The notes beneath the pieces are model-generated. The model did not search any database. It saw only the letters and a list, made by a program, of their open reading frames with translations, and was not told the DNA's origin. From the NCBI RefSeq assembly GCF_000012945.1, contig NC_007510.1:372001-436000 (forward strand): a stretch of DNA of 64,000 bases. The letters run 5' to 3'. The position numbers and the translations under genes were made by a program. Below, one piece after another: positions 55,490-64,000 of this stretch (its first letter is position 1; every line of letters starts with the position of its first letter). This DNA is from Burkholderia lata. GTDB lineage: Bacteria > Pseudomonadota > Gammaproteobacteria > Burkholderiales > Burkholderiaceae.

Positions 55490-55975
55490 ATGAAACGATT
55501 CGAACCCAGTTTTCTCGACAAGCTGTTCGACGACGAACCGCACCTGCCGGCCTCGGCAGCGATGCGGCAATTGTCGCTGGACGAGCTCAAGAACACGGTC
55601 GCCCGCGACGTCGAGGCGATTCTCAACACCCGTATCGCCCACACCGAGAACGAACTGGCCGCGCTGCCGGAGTGCCAGAAGTCGGTGCTGACCTACGGGC
55701 TGAACGATTTTGCGGGGCTGAGCCTGGCGAGTCACTATGACCGCGCGTTCATCTGCAAGTCGATCCAGCAGGCCATCGCACGGCACGAGCCGCGCCTGCA
55801 GCAGGTGCAGGTGACGTTCGAGCTGAACGAGCAGGCCACCAACGCGCTTTACTTCGCGATTCAGGCGCTGCTCGTCGTGCACCCGGCCGAAGAGCCGGTG
55901 AGTTTCGACGCGATGCTGCAGCCCTCGACGCTGCAGTATTCGGTCACGCGCGCACGCGCCGCAAGAATGCAGTAA
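55490..55975 (+). CDS. tssE: T6SS baseplate protein TssE (gp25-like)
   Basis: A 161-residue protein of the GPW/gp25 family. It opens RFEPSFLDKLFDDEP and has the EAILNTR block, with SVLTYGLNDFAGLSLAS later. It links the baseplate wedge to the sheath. The start at 55490 opens the conserved N-terminus; an upstream in-frame ATG gives an Arg-rich extension. Confidence 0.94.
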   Translation: MKRFEPSFLDKLFDDEPHLPASAAMRQLSLDELKNTVARDVEAILNTRIAHTENELAALPECQKSVLTYGLNDFAGLSLASHYDRAFICKSIQQAIARHEPRLQQVQVTFELNEQATNALYFAIQALLVVHPAEEPVSFDAMLQPSTLQYSVTRARAARMQ

Positions 55976-56052
55976 ATCATGCCGCCGAGCGGGCCGGACC
56001 GCCCGGTGGTGGATCAGGGTCCGGCAGGAAATATTGAGGTTCGGGGTCGTCG

Positions 56053-57888
56053 ATGGAAGAATTGCTGCCGTATTACGAGCGCGAATTATCGTTTTTGCGG
56101 CGCTATTCGCGAGATTTCGCCGAACGCTATCCGAAGATCGCGGCGCGGCTCGCGTTGTCCGGCGAGCATTGCGAGGATCCGCACGTCGAGCGGATGATCG
56201 AGTCGTTTGCGCTGCTCGGCGCGCGTATCAACAAGAAGCTCGACGACGATTACCCGGAATTCACCGAAGCGCTGCTGGAAGTGCTGTATCCGCACTACCT
56301 GCGGCCGTTCCCGTCGTGCTCGATCGCGCAGTTCACGCCGGCGTCGCCCGGCCAGCAGACCGAGCCGGTCGTGATCAATCGCGGCACCGAGCTGAAGAGC
56401 CGCCCGATCCGCGGCGTGCAGTGCCGGTTCCGCACCGCCTATGACGTGACGCTCGCGCCGATCCGCATCTCGGAGGCGCGCTATACGCCGGTCGCGCTCG
56501 CGCCGAGCGCGACGGTGCTGCCGTCCAATGCGACGGGCGTGATCTCGATCACGTTCGAATCGCTCGCCGCGCAGCTCGATCTCGGCGCGCTGAAGCTGCC
56601 GACGCTGCGCGCGCACCTGCACGGCGAGCAGTCGTTCGTCGCCGCGCTGACCGACTGCCTGTTCGTCAACGTGCTCGGCGCATACGTCGAGCCCGAACGC
56701 AACGGCCGCTGGACCGCGCTGCGCAAGCTGCCGATCGCGCACGCCGGCTTCGACGAGGACGACGCGCTGATCGACTACCCGGCGAAATCGCATCCCGCGT
56801 ATCGCCTGCTCACCGAATACTTCGCGTTCCCCGACAAGTTCGATTTCGTCGACTTCGACATCGCGGCGATCGCGCGCGCGACGGGCCGCTGCCAGCGCGC
56901 GACGCTGCATCTCGTGCTGCAGGACGTGCGCAGCGATTCGCACGTCGCGCGGCTGCTCGAACTGCTGACGGCGAGCCACTTCCGGCTGTTCTGCACGCCG
57001 ATCGTCAACCTGTTCCGCCAGCACGGCGAGCCGATCCGCATCACGCACCGCGCGGTGTCCTACCCGGTGATCGCCGAGGCGCGGCGCGCATTCGCGTACG
57101 AGGTGTATTCGATCGACTCGGTGAAGCTCGTCAGGCAGCAGGCGCACGAGGAATCGGTGATCGAGTTCCGGCCGTTCTATTCGCTGCATCACGGCGAATC
57201 GGCGCGGATCGGCCATTACTGGTTCGCGCGCCGCAACGACTGGGTCGCGCAGAAGAGCCCCGGTTATGAAACCGAGATCTCGATCGTCGACATCGATTTC
57301 GAGCCGACGTCGCCGCAGACCGACACGCTGAGCCTCGACCTCACCTGCACGAACCGCGACCTGCCGGCGATGCTCGCATTCGGGCTCGAAGGCGGCGATC
57401 TGTTCCAGGAAGGCGGCGCGCAGACGAGCGGCATTTCGCTGCTGCGCCGCCCGACGCAGAGCGTGCGCTTCGAGCGCGGCCGCGCCGCGCACTGGCGGCT
57501 CGTGTCGCACCTCGCGCTCAATCACGTGTCGCTGGTCGCGCACGGCCTCGCGCCGCTGAAGGAAATGCTGACGCTGTACGACCTGCGGCGCACGGCGGTG
57601 TCGATGCGCCAGATCGACGGCCTCGCCGGCGTCGAGCAGCGCGGCGCCGTGCAGTGGCTGCCCGGCAAGCCGTTCGCGACCTTCGTGCGCGGCATCGAGA
57701 TCCGCCTGACGATCGACGAGGAACACTTCGTCGGTGCGAGCCTCGCGTCGTTCATACGCGTGCTCGACAGCTTCTTCGGGCTGTACGTCCACCTCAACAG
57801 TTTCGTTCAACTAGTCGTCGTGTCGAAGCGCACCGGCGAGGAGATCATCCGATGCAAGCCCCGCACCGGCGAATCGATCCTGGCGTAG
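56053..57888 (+). CDS. tssF: T6SS baseplate protein TssF
   Basis: A 611-residue wedge protein (ImpG/VasA family). It starts EELLPYYERELSFLRRYSRDFA, the family signature, followed by YPKIAARLALSGEHCEDPHVER. It overlaps tssG by 37 bases, so the two are translationally coupled and probably made in a fixed ratio. Confidence 0.97.
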   Translation: MEELLPYYERELSFLRRYSRDFAERYPKIAARLALSGEHCEDPHVERMIESFALLGARINKKLDDDYPEFTEALLEVLYPHYLRPFPSCSIAQFTPASPGQQTEPVVINRGTELKSRPIRGVQCRFRTAYDVTLAPIRISEARYTPVALAPSATVLPSNATGVISITFESLAAQLDLGALKLPTLRAHLHGEQSFVAALTDCLFVNVLGAYVEPERNGRWTALRKLPIAHAGFDEDDALIDYPAKSHPAYRLLTEYFAFPDKFDFVDFDIAAIARATGRCQRATLHLVLQDVRSDSHVARLLELLTASHFRLFCTPIVNLFRQHGEPIRITHRAVSYPVIAEARRAFAYEVYSIDSVKLVRQQAHEESVIEFRPFYSLHHGESARIGHYWFARRNDWVAQKSPGYETEISIVDIDFEPTSPQTDTLSLDLTCTNRDLPAMLAFGLEGGDLFQEGGAQTSGISLLRRPTQSVRFERGRAAHWRLVSHLALNHVSLVAHGLAPLKEMLTLYDLRRTAVSMRQIDGLAGVEQRGAVQWLPGKPFATFVRGIEIRLTIDEEHFVGASLASFIRVLDSFFGLYVHLNSFVQLVVVSKRTGEEIIRCKPRTGESILA

Positions 57889-58952
57889 TCGACGCGCTGC
57901 TCGACGAACCGCACCGCTTCGAGTTCTTCCAGGCCGTGCGCGTGCTCGAAGGGCTGTTCGCGCGGCAGGCGTCAGACGCGCCCGGCGCGTGGCGGCAGGG
58001 CGACGTGGTCGCGCAGCGCATCGAATTCCGCAACACGCTGTCGCTCGGCTTTCCGCCGAGCGAGATCGAAGGCGCGCGCTCGTTCGACGACGACGGCACC
58101 CAGCTCAAGACGGGCGAGGCGCGCGGCGCCGCGCTCGCGGCCGGCGAGCTCGGCCACGTCGAGCTGACGCCCGCATTCTTCGGGCTGCTGGGCGGGCAGG
58201 GCGCGCTGCCGCTGCATTACACCGAGCAGATCGTCGCGCGCGAGCACCTGAAGCGCGACCATGCGGCGCGCGCATTCTTCGACGTGTTCTCGAACCGCGC
58301 GACCGCGCTGTTCTATGCCGCGTGGAAGAAGTACCGGCTGCCGTTCCACTACGAGCTTGATCGCGACGAGCGCTATCTGCCGCTGCTGCTCGCGATCGCG
58401 GGCGTGCCGAGCGACGAGGTGCGCGACAGTCTCGCGGCCGGCGTGGGCGGCGTGCTCGACGAGGCCGTCGCCGGCTATGCGCTCGCCGCGCGGCACCGGC
58501 CGATGTCGGCTGCGTACCTGCAGCGCACGCTGTCCGACTATTTCCGCGTGCCGGTGAAGATCGACCAGTTCGTCGGCAAGTGGTACGACGTGCCGCCCGA
58601 CCAGCTGAGCGTGCTCGGCGAAGTCAACGCGGTGCTCGGCGCGACGGCGCTCGTCGGCGAACGCGTGTGGCAGCGCGACATGCGCGCGCGGATCGTCGTC
58701 GGCCCGCTGTCCAAGCGCGACTACGAGGCGTTCCTGCCCGGCGGCGCGCACGCTATCGCGCTGGAGCGGATGCTGACGCTGCTCGCCGGCGTCACGCTCG
58801 AATACGAGGTGAAGCTCGTGCTCAAGCGTACCGAGGTCGGCGCCAGCGTGCTCGGCGCGGGCTCGCGGCTCGGCTGGGACGCGTTCCTCTGCACGCGCGA
58901 CGCGATCGAGGATCGCTCCGACGCCCGCTACGAGCTGCACGTGATTCACTGA
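57852..58952 (+). CDS. tssG: T6SS baseplate protein TssG
   Basis: A 366-residue wedge protein (ImpH/VasB family). Characteristic blocks are HRFEFFQAVRVLE, RIEFRNTLSLGFPPSEI and LTPAFFGLLGGQGALPLHYTE. It pairs with TssF in the baseplate. The start lies inside tssF, which fixes the overlap of 37 bases. Confidence 0.96.
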   Translation: MQAPHRRIDPGVVDALLDEPHRFEFFQAVRVLEGLFARQASDAPGAWRQGDVVAQRIEFRNTLSLGFPPSEIEGARSFDDDGTQLKTGEARGAALAAGELGHVELTPAFFGLLGGQGALPLHYTEQIVAREHLKRDHAARAFFDVFSNRATALFYAAWKKYRLPFHYELDRDERYLPLLLAIAGVPSDEVRDSLAAGVGGVLDEAVAGYALAARHRPMSAAYLQRTLSDYFRVPVKIDQFVGKWYDVPPDQLSVLGEVNAVLGATALVGERVWQRDMRARIVVGPLSKRDYEAFLPGGAHAIALERMLTLLAGVTLEYEVKLVLKRTEVGASVLGAGSRLGWDAFLCTRDAIEDRSDARYELHVIH

Positions 58953-58995
58953 TTCCGAACGACAACAAACACGCAACGAACCTGAGATCGACGCC

Positions 58996-61665
58996 ATGAG
59001 CACGCCTCTGAAGACCCTGATCACGAAACTGAACCCGCTGTGTCGCCACGCCACCGAGCGTGCGGCGAGCGCGTGCCTGGCGCGCGGCCATTACGAGGTC
59101 GATCTGGAGCACCTGTTCCTCGCGTTGCTCGAGGAAGCGACGGGCGACCTGCCGCTCGCATTGCGCGCGAGCCGCGTCGATCCGCACGCGCTGCACGCCG
59201 ATCTCGAGCGCGAACTGACGCGCCTGAAGACGGGCAACACGCGCACGCCGGTGTTCTCCGTGCACCTGATCGCGCTGTTCGAACAGGCATGGCTGATCGC
59301 GTCGCTCGACTCGCAGCTCGGCCGCATCCGTTCGGGGCACCTGCTGCTCGCGCTGCTGACCGCGTCCGATCTCGCGCAATTCGCGCAACGGATGTCGTCG
59401 CAGTTCGCGGAAATGAACGTGACGGACCTGAAGCACAAGTTCGACGAGATCATGGCCGGCTCGAGCGAAGCCGGGCCGCGTCAGGCGGACGACGAGGGTA
59501 GCGACGTCGCGCCGGCCGCCGACGGCATGGCACCCGCGGCCGGCCCGTCGAAGACGCCCGCGCTCGACACGTACACGACCAACCTCACGCAGCGCGCACG
59601 CGACGGCAAGATCGACCCGGTGATCGGCCGTGAGGCCGAGATTCGCCAGGCGATCGACATCCTGATGCGCCGCCGCCAGAACAACCCGATCATGACCGGC
59701 GAGGCCGGTGTCGGCAAAACGGCGGTCGTCGAGGGCCTCGCGCTGCGCATCGCGGCCGACGACGTGCCGCCGCCGTTGCGCGGCGTCGCGCTGCACGTGC
59801 TCGACATGGGGCTGCTGCAGGCCGGCGCGAGCGTGAAGGGCGAGTTCGAGAACCGCCTGAAGAGCGTGATCGACGAGGTGAAGAAGAGCGCGCATCCGAT
59901 CATCCTGTTCATCGACGAGGCGCACACGATCATCGGCGCGGGCGGCCAGGCCGGCCAGAACGACGCGGCGAACCTGCTGAAGCCGGCGCTTGCGCGCGGC
60001 GAGCTGCGCACGATTGCGGCGACGACGTGGAGCGAATACAAGAAGTACTTCGAGAAGGATGCGGCGCTGGCGCGGCGCTTCCAGGTCGTGAAGGTCGAGG
60101 AGCCGAGCGAGCCGCTCGCGGCCGCGATGCTGCGCGGGATGTCCGGCCTGATGGAGAAGCACTTCAACGTGCGGATTCTCGACGACGCGATCACCGAGGC
60201 CGTGCGCCTGTCGCACCGCTACATCAGCGGCCGCCAACTGCCGGACAAGGCAATCAGCGTGCTCGACACCGCGTGCGCGAAGGTCGCGCTCGCGCACAGC
60301 GCGACGCCGGCGGCGATCGACGACACGAAGAAGCGCATCGAGCGGATCGACGCGGAAATCGCGTCGCTGGAGCGCGAGGCGGCCGGCGGCGCGTCGCACG
60401 ACGAGCGGCTCGGCGAGCTGCGCGCTGCGCGCGACACGGCGCTCGAACAACTGGCGAAGGACGAAGCGCGCTATGAAGCCGAGCGCGTGATCGTCGCCGA
60501 GATCACCGAACTGCGCGAAGCGCTCGACAAGGCACGCGGCCCGTCGGAAGACGGCCAGCCGGTCGACGTGCAGGCCACCCGCGACAAGCTCGCGGAACGC
60601 GTCGCGGCGCTGCACGCGCTGCAGGGCGGCGAGCCGATGGTGCCGCTGCAGGTCGATGGTCACGTGGTTGCCGAGATCGTCGCCGCATGGACGGGCATTC
60701 CGCTCGGCCGGATGGTGAAGGACGAGATCGACACCGTGCTGAACCTGCAACCGCTGCTCGCCGCGCGCGTGATCGGCCAGGACCACGCGCTGGAAGCGAT
60801 CGCGCAGCGCGTGCGCACCGCGACCGCGAGCCTCGAGGATCCGAACAAGCCGCGCGGCGTGTTCATGTTCGTCGGGCCGTCGGGCGTCGGCAAGACCGAG
60901 ACGGCGCTTGCGCTGGCCGACATCCTGTACGGCGGCGAGCGCAAGATGGTCACGATCAACATGAGCGAGTATCAGGAAGCGCACAGCGTGTCGGGCCTGA
61001 AGGGCTCGCCGCCGGGCTACGTCGGCTACGGCGAAGGCGGCGTGCTGACCGAGGCCGTGCGCCGCAACCCGTATTCCGTCGTGCTGCTCGACGAGGTCGA
61101 GAAGGCGCACCCGGACGTGCTCGAGATGTTCTTCCAGGTGTTCGACAAGGGCGCGATGGACGATGCGGAAGGGCGCGAGATCGACTTCCGCAACACGCTG
61201 ATCATCCTGACGTCGAACGTCGGTTCCACCGCGGTGATGCAGGCGTGCCTGAACAAGCCGGTCGAGGAGCTGCCCGATCCGGACGCGCTCGCCGAGACGC
61301 TGCGCCCGCAGCTGTACAAGACCTTCAAGCCCGCATTCCTCGGGCGGATGAAGGTCGTGCCGTACTACCCGATTTCCGACGACGTGCTGGCCGAGATCAT
61401 CGAGCTGAAGCTCGAGCGGATCCGCCGCCGGATCGAGACGAACCACAAGGCGGCGTTCGAATGGGACGAATCGCTTGTCGATGCGGTGCTCGCGCGCTGC
61501 ACCGAGGTCGATTCGGGCGCCCGCAACGTCGACCACATCCTGAACGGCACGCTGCTGCCGGAGATCGCGGGCCACGTGCTCGGCCGGATCGCCGACGGCG
61601 AGGCCATCGCGCGCATCGCGGTGCGCGCGGACGAGGCCGGCGAATTCACGTACACCGTCGAATGA
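58996..61665 (+). CDS. tssH: T6SS sheath-recycling ATPase TssH (ClpV)
   Basis: A Clp/Hsp100 AAA+ ATPase, 889 residues, that disassembles contracted TssB/TssC sheaths. The ClpV-type N-domain opens with TLITKLNPLCRHATERAA. The two Walker A motifs are GEAGVGKTA near residue 235 and GPSGVGKTE near residue 630, and the sensor and D2 region continues to the C-terminus. A Lys/Glu/Arg-rich middle segment (about 440-520) is the ClpB-like coiled coil, shorter than in ClpB as expected for ClpV. Confidence 0.96.
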   Translation: MSTPLKTLITKLNPLCRHATERAASACLARGHYEVDLEHLFLALLEEATGDLPLALRASRVDPHALHADLERELTRLKTGNTRTPVFSVHLIALFEQAWLIASLDSQLGRIRSGHLLLALLTASDLAQFAQRMSSQFAEMNVTDLKHKFDEIMAGSSEAGPRQADDEGSDVAPAADGMAPAAGPSKTPALDTYTTNLTQRARDGKIDPVIGREAEIRQAIDILMRRRQNNPIMTGEAGVGKTAVVEGLALRIAADDVPPPLRGVALHVLDMGLLQAGASVKGEFENRLKSVIDEVKKSAHPIILFIDEAHTIIGAGGQAGQNDAANLLKPALARGELRTIAATTWSEYKKYFEKDAALARRFQVVKVEEPSEPLAAAMLRGMSGLMEKHFNVRILDDAITEAVRLSHRYISGRQLPDKAISVLDTACAKVALAHSATPAAIDDTKKRIERIDAEIASLEREAAGGASHDERLGELRAARDTALEQLAKDEARYEAERVIVAEITELREALDKARGPSEDGQPVDVQATRDKLAERVAALHALQGGEPMVPLQVDGHVVAEIVAAWTGIPLGRMVKDEIDTVLNLQPLLAARVIGQDHALEAIAQRVRTATASLEDPNKPRGVFMFVGPSGVGKTETALALADILYGGERKMVTINMSEYQEAHSVSGLKGSPPGYVGYGEGGVLTEAVRRNPYSVVLLDEVEKAHPDVLEMFFQVFDKGAMDDAEGREIDFRNTLIILTSNVGSTAVMQACLNKPVEELPDPDALAETLRPQLYKTFKPAFLGRMKVVPYYPISDDVLAEIIELKLERIRRRIETNHKAAFEWDESLVDAVLARCTEVDSGARNVDHILNGTLLPEIAGHVLGRIADGEAIARIAVRADEAGEFTYTVE

Positions 61666-61707
61666 GCGCGGCCGTGCAACACAAGCATTTGATGAACTGA
61701 CCGAACC

Positions 61708-62829
61708 ATGCCGATCAATCTCCCCGAGTTGCTGACGCCGATCAGCGATGCGTCGCCCAGCGGCGACGACCTGCTGTTTTCGAACGAATTCGACGCGATC
61801 CAGGACGCGCGGCGCTACGACGATCCGACGCTCGACCAGGGCGAGTGGGTGACCGAGATCAAGGAGGCCGACTGGGGCTTCGTGGTCGACCACGCGGGCG
61901 AGCTGTTGCGCACGCGCACGAAGGACCTGCGGCTCGCCGTATGGCTGACCGAGGCGCTCGCGCTGGAGGACGGCATCACCGGCCTGACCGAAGGCTATGC
62001 GCTGCTCGAGGGCCTGTGCCGCGACTTCTGGGACACCGTGCACCCGCTGCCCGAAGACGACGACACCGAGCACCGGCTCGGCAACGTCGCGTGGCTGTCC
62101 GGCCGCACGGCCGAGCTGCTGCGCGCGGTGCCGATGACGGACGGTGCGTCGAACGCGTTCAGCACGCTCGACTGGGAAGTGGCGCAGCACGTTGCACAGG
62201 CGATCAAGCGCGACCCCGAACACGCGGACGACATCGCACGCGGCAAGCCGTCAATCGAGCAGATCGATTCGTCGCGGCGCGTGACGTCGATCGCGTTCTA
62301 CACCGCGTTGCTCGCGAACCTGAAGGCGTTCGAGTTCGCGCTCGATGCATTCGAGGAACGGCTCGTCGAGCGCGCGGGCGATTCGGCGCCGAGCTTCCGG
62401 CAGGCGCGCGACGCATTCGAGACCGTGTACCGGCTCGCCGAGCGCTTTGCGCGCGAGCAGGGTTATACGGGCAGCGCACCGCACACGCAGTCGGCACCGC
62501 AGGCGCAGCCCGAGCGCATCGAGCCGGTGTTCGGCAACCCGATCCACACGGAGGAGACTCACGTGCAGCCGCAGTCCGTTCCGCGCGCCCCGGTGACGCA
62601 GATGATCGCCGGCATCCAGAACCGTGCGCAAGCCGTCGACCAGTTGCGCGCGGTCGCCCGCTATTTCCGCCAGACCGAGCCGCACAGCCCGGTCGCGTAT
62701 CTCGCCGACAAGGCCGCCGAATGGGCTGACATGCCGCTGCACAAGTGGCTCGAGAGCGTCGTGAAGGACGACGGCTCGCTGTCGCATATTCGCGAACTGC
62801 TGGGCGTGAGGCCTGACGAGCAGTCGTAG
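61708..62829 (+). CDS. tssA: T6SS cap protein TssA
   Basis: A 373-residue protein with the ImpA N-terminal domain (LLTPISDASPSGDDLLFSNEFD and GYALLEGLCRDFWDTVHPLPED). The C-terminal domain (QAVDQLRAVARYFRQTEPHSPV and beyond) is the type that caps the growing sheath or tethers to the baseplate. It lies 43 bp after tssH and 68 bp before the second vgrG. Confidence 0.93.
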   Translation: MPINLPELLTPISDASPSGDDLLFSNEFDAIQDARRYDDPTLDQGEWVTEIKEADWGFVVDHAGELLRTRTKDLRLAVWLTEALALEDGITGLTEGYALLEGLCRDFWDTVHPLPEDDDTEHRLGNVAWLSGRTAELLRAVPMTDGASNAFSTLDWEVAQHVAQAIKRDPEHADDIARGKPSIEQIDSSRRVTSIAFYTALLANLKAFEFALDAFEERLVERAGDSAPSFRQARDAFETVYRLAERFAREQGYTGSAPHTQSAPQAQPERIEPVFGNPIHTEETHVQPQSVPRAPVTQMIAGIQNRAQAVDQLRAVARYFRQTEPHSPVAYLADKAAEWADMPLHKWLESVVKDDGSLSHIRELLGVRPDEQS

Positions 62830-62897
62830 GCGACGGGCATTTGACCTGAGAGCGCGGGTCCGGCGGGCCCGCGGCCAACAAGAACGTGGATTGACGC

Positions 62898-64000
62898 ATG
62901 AACCTGACCGAACTGGCACAGGCGATTCGCGGTGGCCTGATTCAGCAGGATCGCCTGCTGAAGACGGACATCCCGTCGCTGCCGAACAACGCGCTGGTGC
63001 CGCGCCGGGCCGTGATCTGTTCCGAACTGGGGCGCGACTTCAGCGTGGCGCTCGACCTCGTGTCGACCGCCAGCGACATCGAGCTCAAGACGCTGATCGC
63101 GCAGCCGATGACGGTGTGGATCCAGCAGGCCGACCAGTCGTACCTCCCGATCAACGGCTATGTCCATACGGCGCGCCGGCTCGGCACGGACGGCAGCCTG
63201 TCGGGCTACCAGTTGACCTTCGCGTCGTGGATGCACTTTCTCAAGTTCCGCAGCGACATGCGGTACTGGCAGGACAAGCCGGTCGACGCGATCCTGGCCG
63301 ACGTGTTCGATACGCATCCGCAGGCCAAGGGGCGCTATCAGTTTGCGCTGTCGAAACCGCTGCCGTCGCGGTCCTACTGCCGCCAGAGCGAAACCGACTG
63401 GAACTTCGTGCATCGCCTGATGGAGGACGAAGGGCTGTTCGGCTTCTGGCGGCACGCCGGGGACGGCAGCGCGCACACGCTCGTCGTGACCGACGACCTG
63501 CACGCGCTCGACGAACTGGCGCCGAATTCCGTCCGGTTCGACCGTTCGGGAGCCGGGAGCGAAGCCACCGGATTCACGCAGTGGGCCGCGTCGCGCACGT
63601 TGCAGAGTTCGCAGCACACGACGCGCACGTTCGATTACAAGTCGCCGTCGACGGCCGGCAATCCGAACGGCACGACGTTGCCCACGAAGGCCGGCCAGGG
63701 CGATCTGCCGGGCCAGATGGAAGTCTACGAATACACCGGCGCATACACGTATGCGGGGCAGGATCGCGGCGAGCATCTGTCGAAGATTCGCCTTGAGCAA
63801 TGGGAGTCGCGCGCGAAGCGCTTCTTCGGCGTGGGCGGCGTGCGCGGGATCGACGCGGGGCGGCGCTTCACGCTGGCGGATCATCCCGAGCACGATCGCG
63901 ATTCGGCGCAGGACCGGGAATTCGCGGCCTTGAAGGTGTCGCGGTACATCGAGAACAACCTGCCGATCTCGGACCACGAAGCGAACTTTCCGCACAGCCT
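62898..64000 (+). CDS. vgrG: Second T6SS VgrG (3' end outside window)
   Basis: The first 367 codons of a VgrG run to the window end. It is closely related to the VgrG at 38965 over the N-terminal spike region: both have GGLLQQDRLLK-like starts (GGLIQQDRLLK here), QPMTVWIQQ, PINGYVHTARRLG and RSYCRQSETDWNFVHRLM. This is the structural gene of the T6SS cluster; the C-terminal part is not visible, so any tail or cargo cannot be judged. Confidence 0.95.
   Translation, partial: MNLTELAQAIRGGLIQQDRLLKTDIPSLPNNALVPRRAVICSELGRDFSVALDLVSTASDIELKTLIAQPMTVWIQQADQSYLPINGYVHTARRLGTDGSLSGYQLTFASWMHFLKFRSDMRYWQDKPVDAILADVFDTHPQAKGRYQFALSKPLPSRSYCRQSETDWNFVHRLMEDEGLFGFWRHAGDGSAHTLVVTDDLHALDELAPNSVRFDRSGAGSEATGFTQWAASRTLQSSQHTTRTFDYKSPSTAGNPNGTTLPTKAGQGDLPGQMEVYEYTGAYTYAGQDRGEHLSKIRLEQWESRAKRFFGVGGVRGIDAGRRFTLADHPEHDRDSAQDREFAALKVSRYIENNLPISDHEANFPHS

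Noticed and set aside
58822..62223. A 1133-codon open frame on the minus strand opposite tssH and tssA
   Set aside because: It is the mirror frame of GC-rich coding DNA, Arg/His/Leu-heavy with no domain, and fully covered by clear T6SS genes on plus.

Overview
The window is very GC-rich chromosomal DNA with betaproteobacterial gene order. The combination of thiO-thiS-thiG-thiE, mlaFEDACB, murA-hisGDCB-marC-hisHAFIE, tatABC, petABC-sspAB and a type VI secretion (T6SS) cluster points to Burkholderia, most likely a Burkholderia cepacia complex member on its main chromosome. The species is inferred from gene order and protein style, not from a search.

Region 1 (1-33.8 kb) is core housekeeping DNA. 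It opens with the tail of an MFS transporter / FAD oxidoreductase pair on the minus strand, then an SbmA/BacA-type ABC protein overlapping an SDR gene. A TPP riboswitch precedes the thiazole/thiamine operon (5.4-9.1 kb); its leader holds a hairpin that can mask a Shine-Dalgarno site and a 40-codon ORF that overlaps thiO. Next come the Mla phospholipid transport operon (9.2-13.3 kb), an ABC-2 exporter with bolA and murA, and the complete histidine pathway genes in the order hisG-D-C-B-(marC)-H-A-F-I-E. After these lie a DUF4870 gene, hinT, tatABC, a DegS/DegQ-type protease, a Nif3-like gene, the cytochrome bc1 operon (whose Rieske protein carries a Tat signal), sspA and sspB. A tRNA-Thr(TGT) gene closes the block.

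Region 2 (33.7-38.9 kb) is accessory DNA. The 3' part of the tRNA plus its terminator is duplicated 851 bp downstream and brackets a small cassette. Beyond it are a candidate small RNA with a strong terminator, an A/T-rich gene for a protein with three-fold internal repeats (probable beta-trefoil), a divergent secreted protein of unknown function, and remnants of a LytTR regulator and a membrane protein. A small ORF and a cystine/amino-acid binding protein gene follow.

Region 3 (38.9-64 kb) is T6SS. A vgrG with an unusual repeated Ala/Gly-rich tail is followed by a 1560-residue Rhs protein whose tip looks like a zinc deaminase, its probable immunity gene, a broken orphan Rhs tip, an Imm10-like immunity gene and a DUF7716-like immunity gene. 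Convergent to these is tssJ-tssK-tssL. Divergent from tssJ is the main operon: TPR lipoprotein, tssB, tssC, hcp, tssE, tssF, tssG, tssH(clpV), tssA and a second vgrG that runs off the window end. tssM is not in the window. A hairpin terminator between hcp and tssE probably sets high Hcp relative to the baseplate proteins. No insertion sequence, CRISPR array, rRNA or replication origin was seen.
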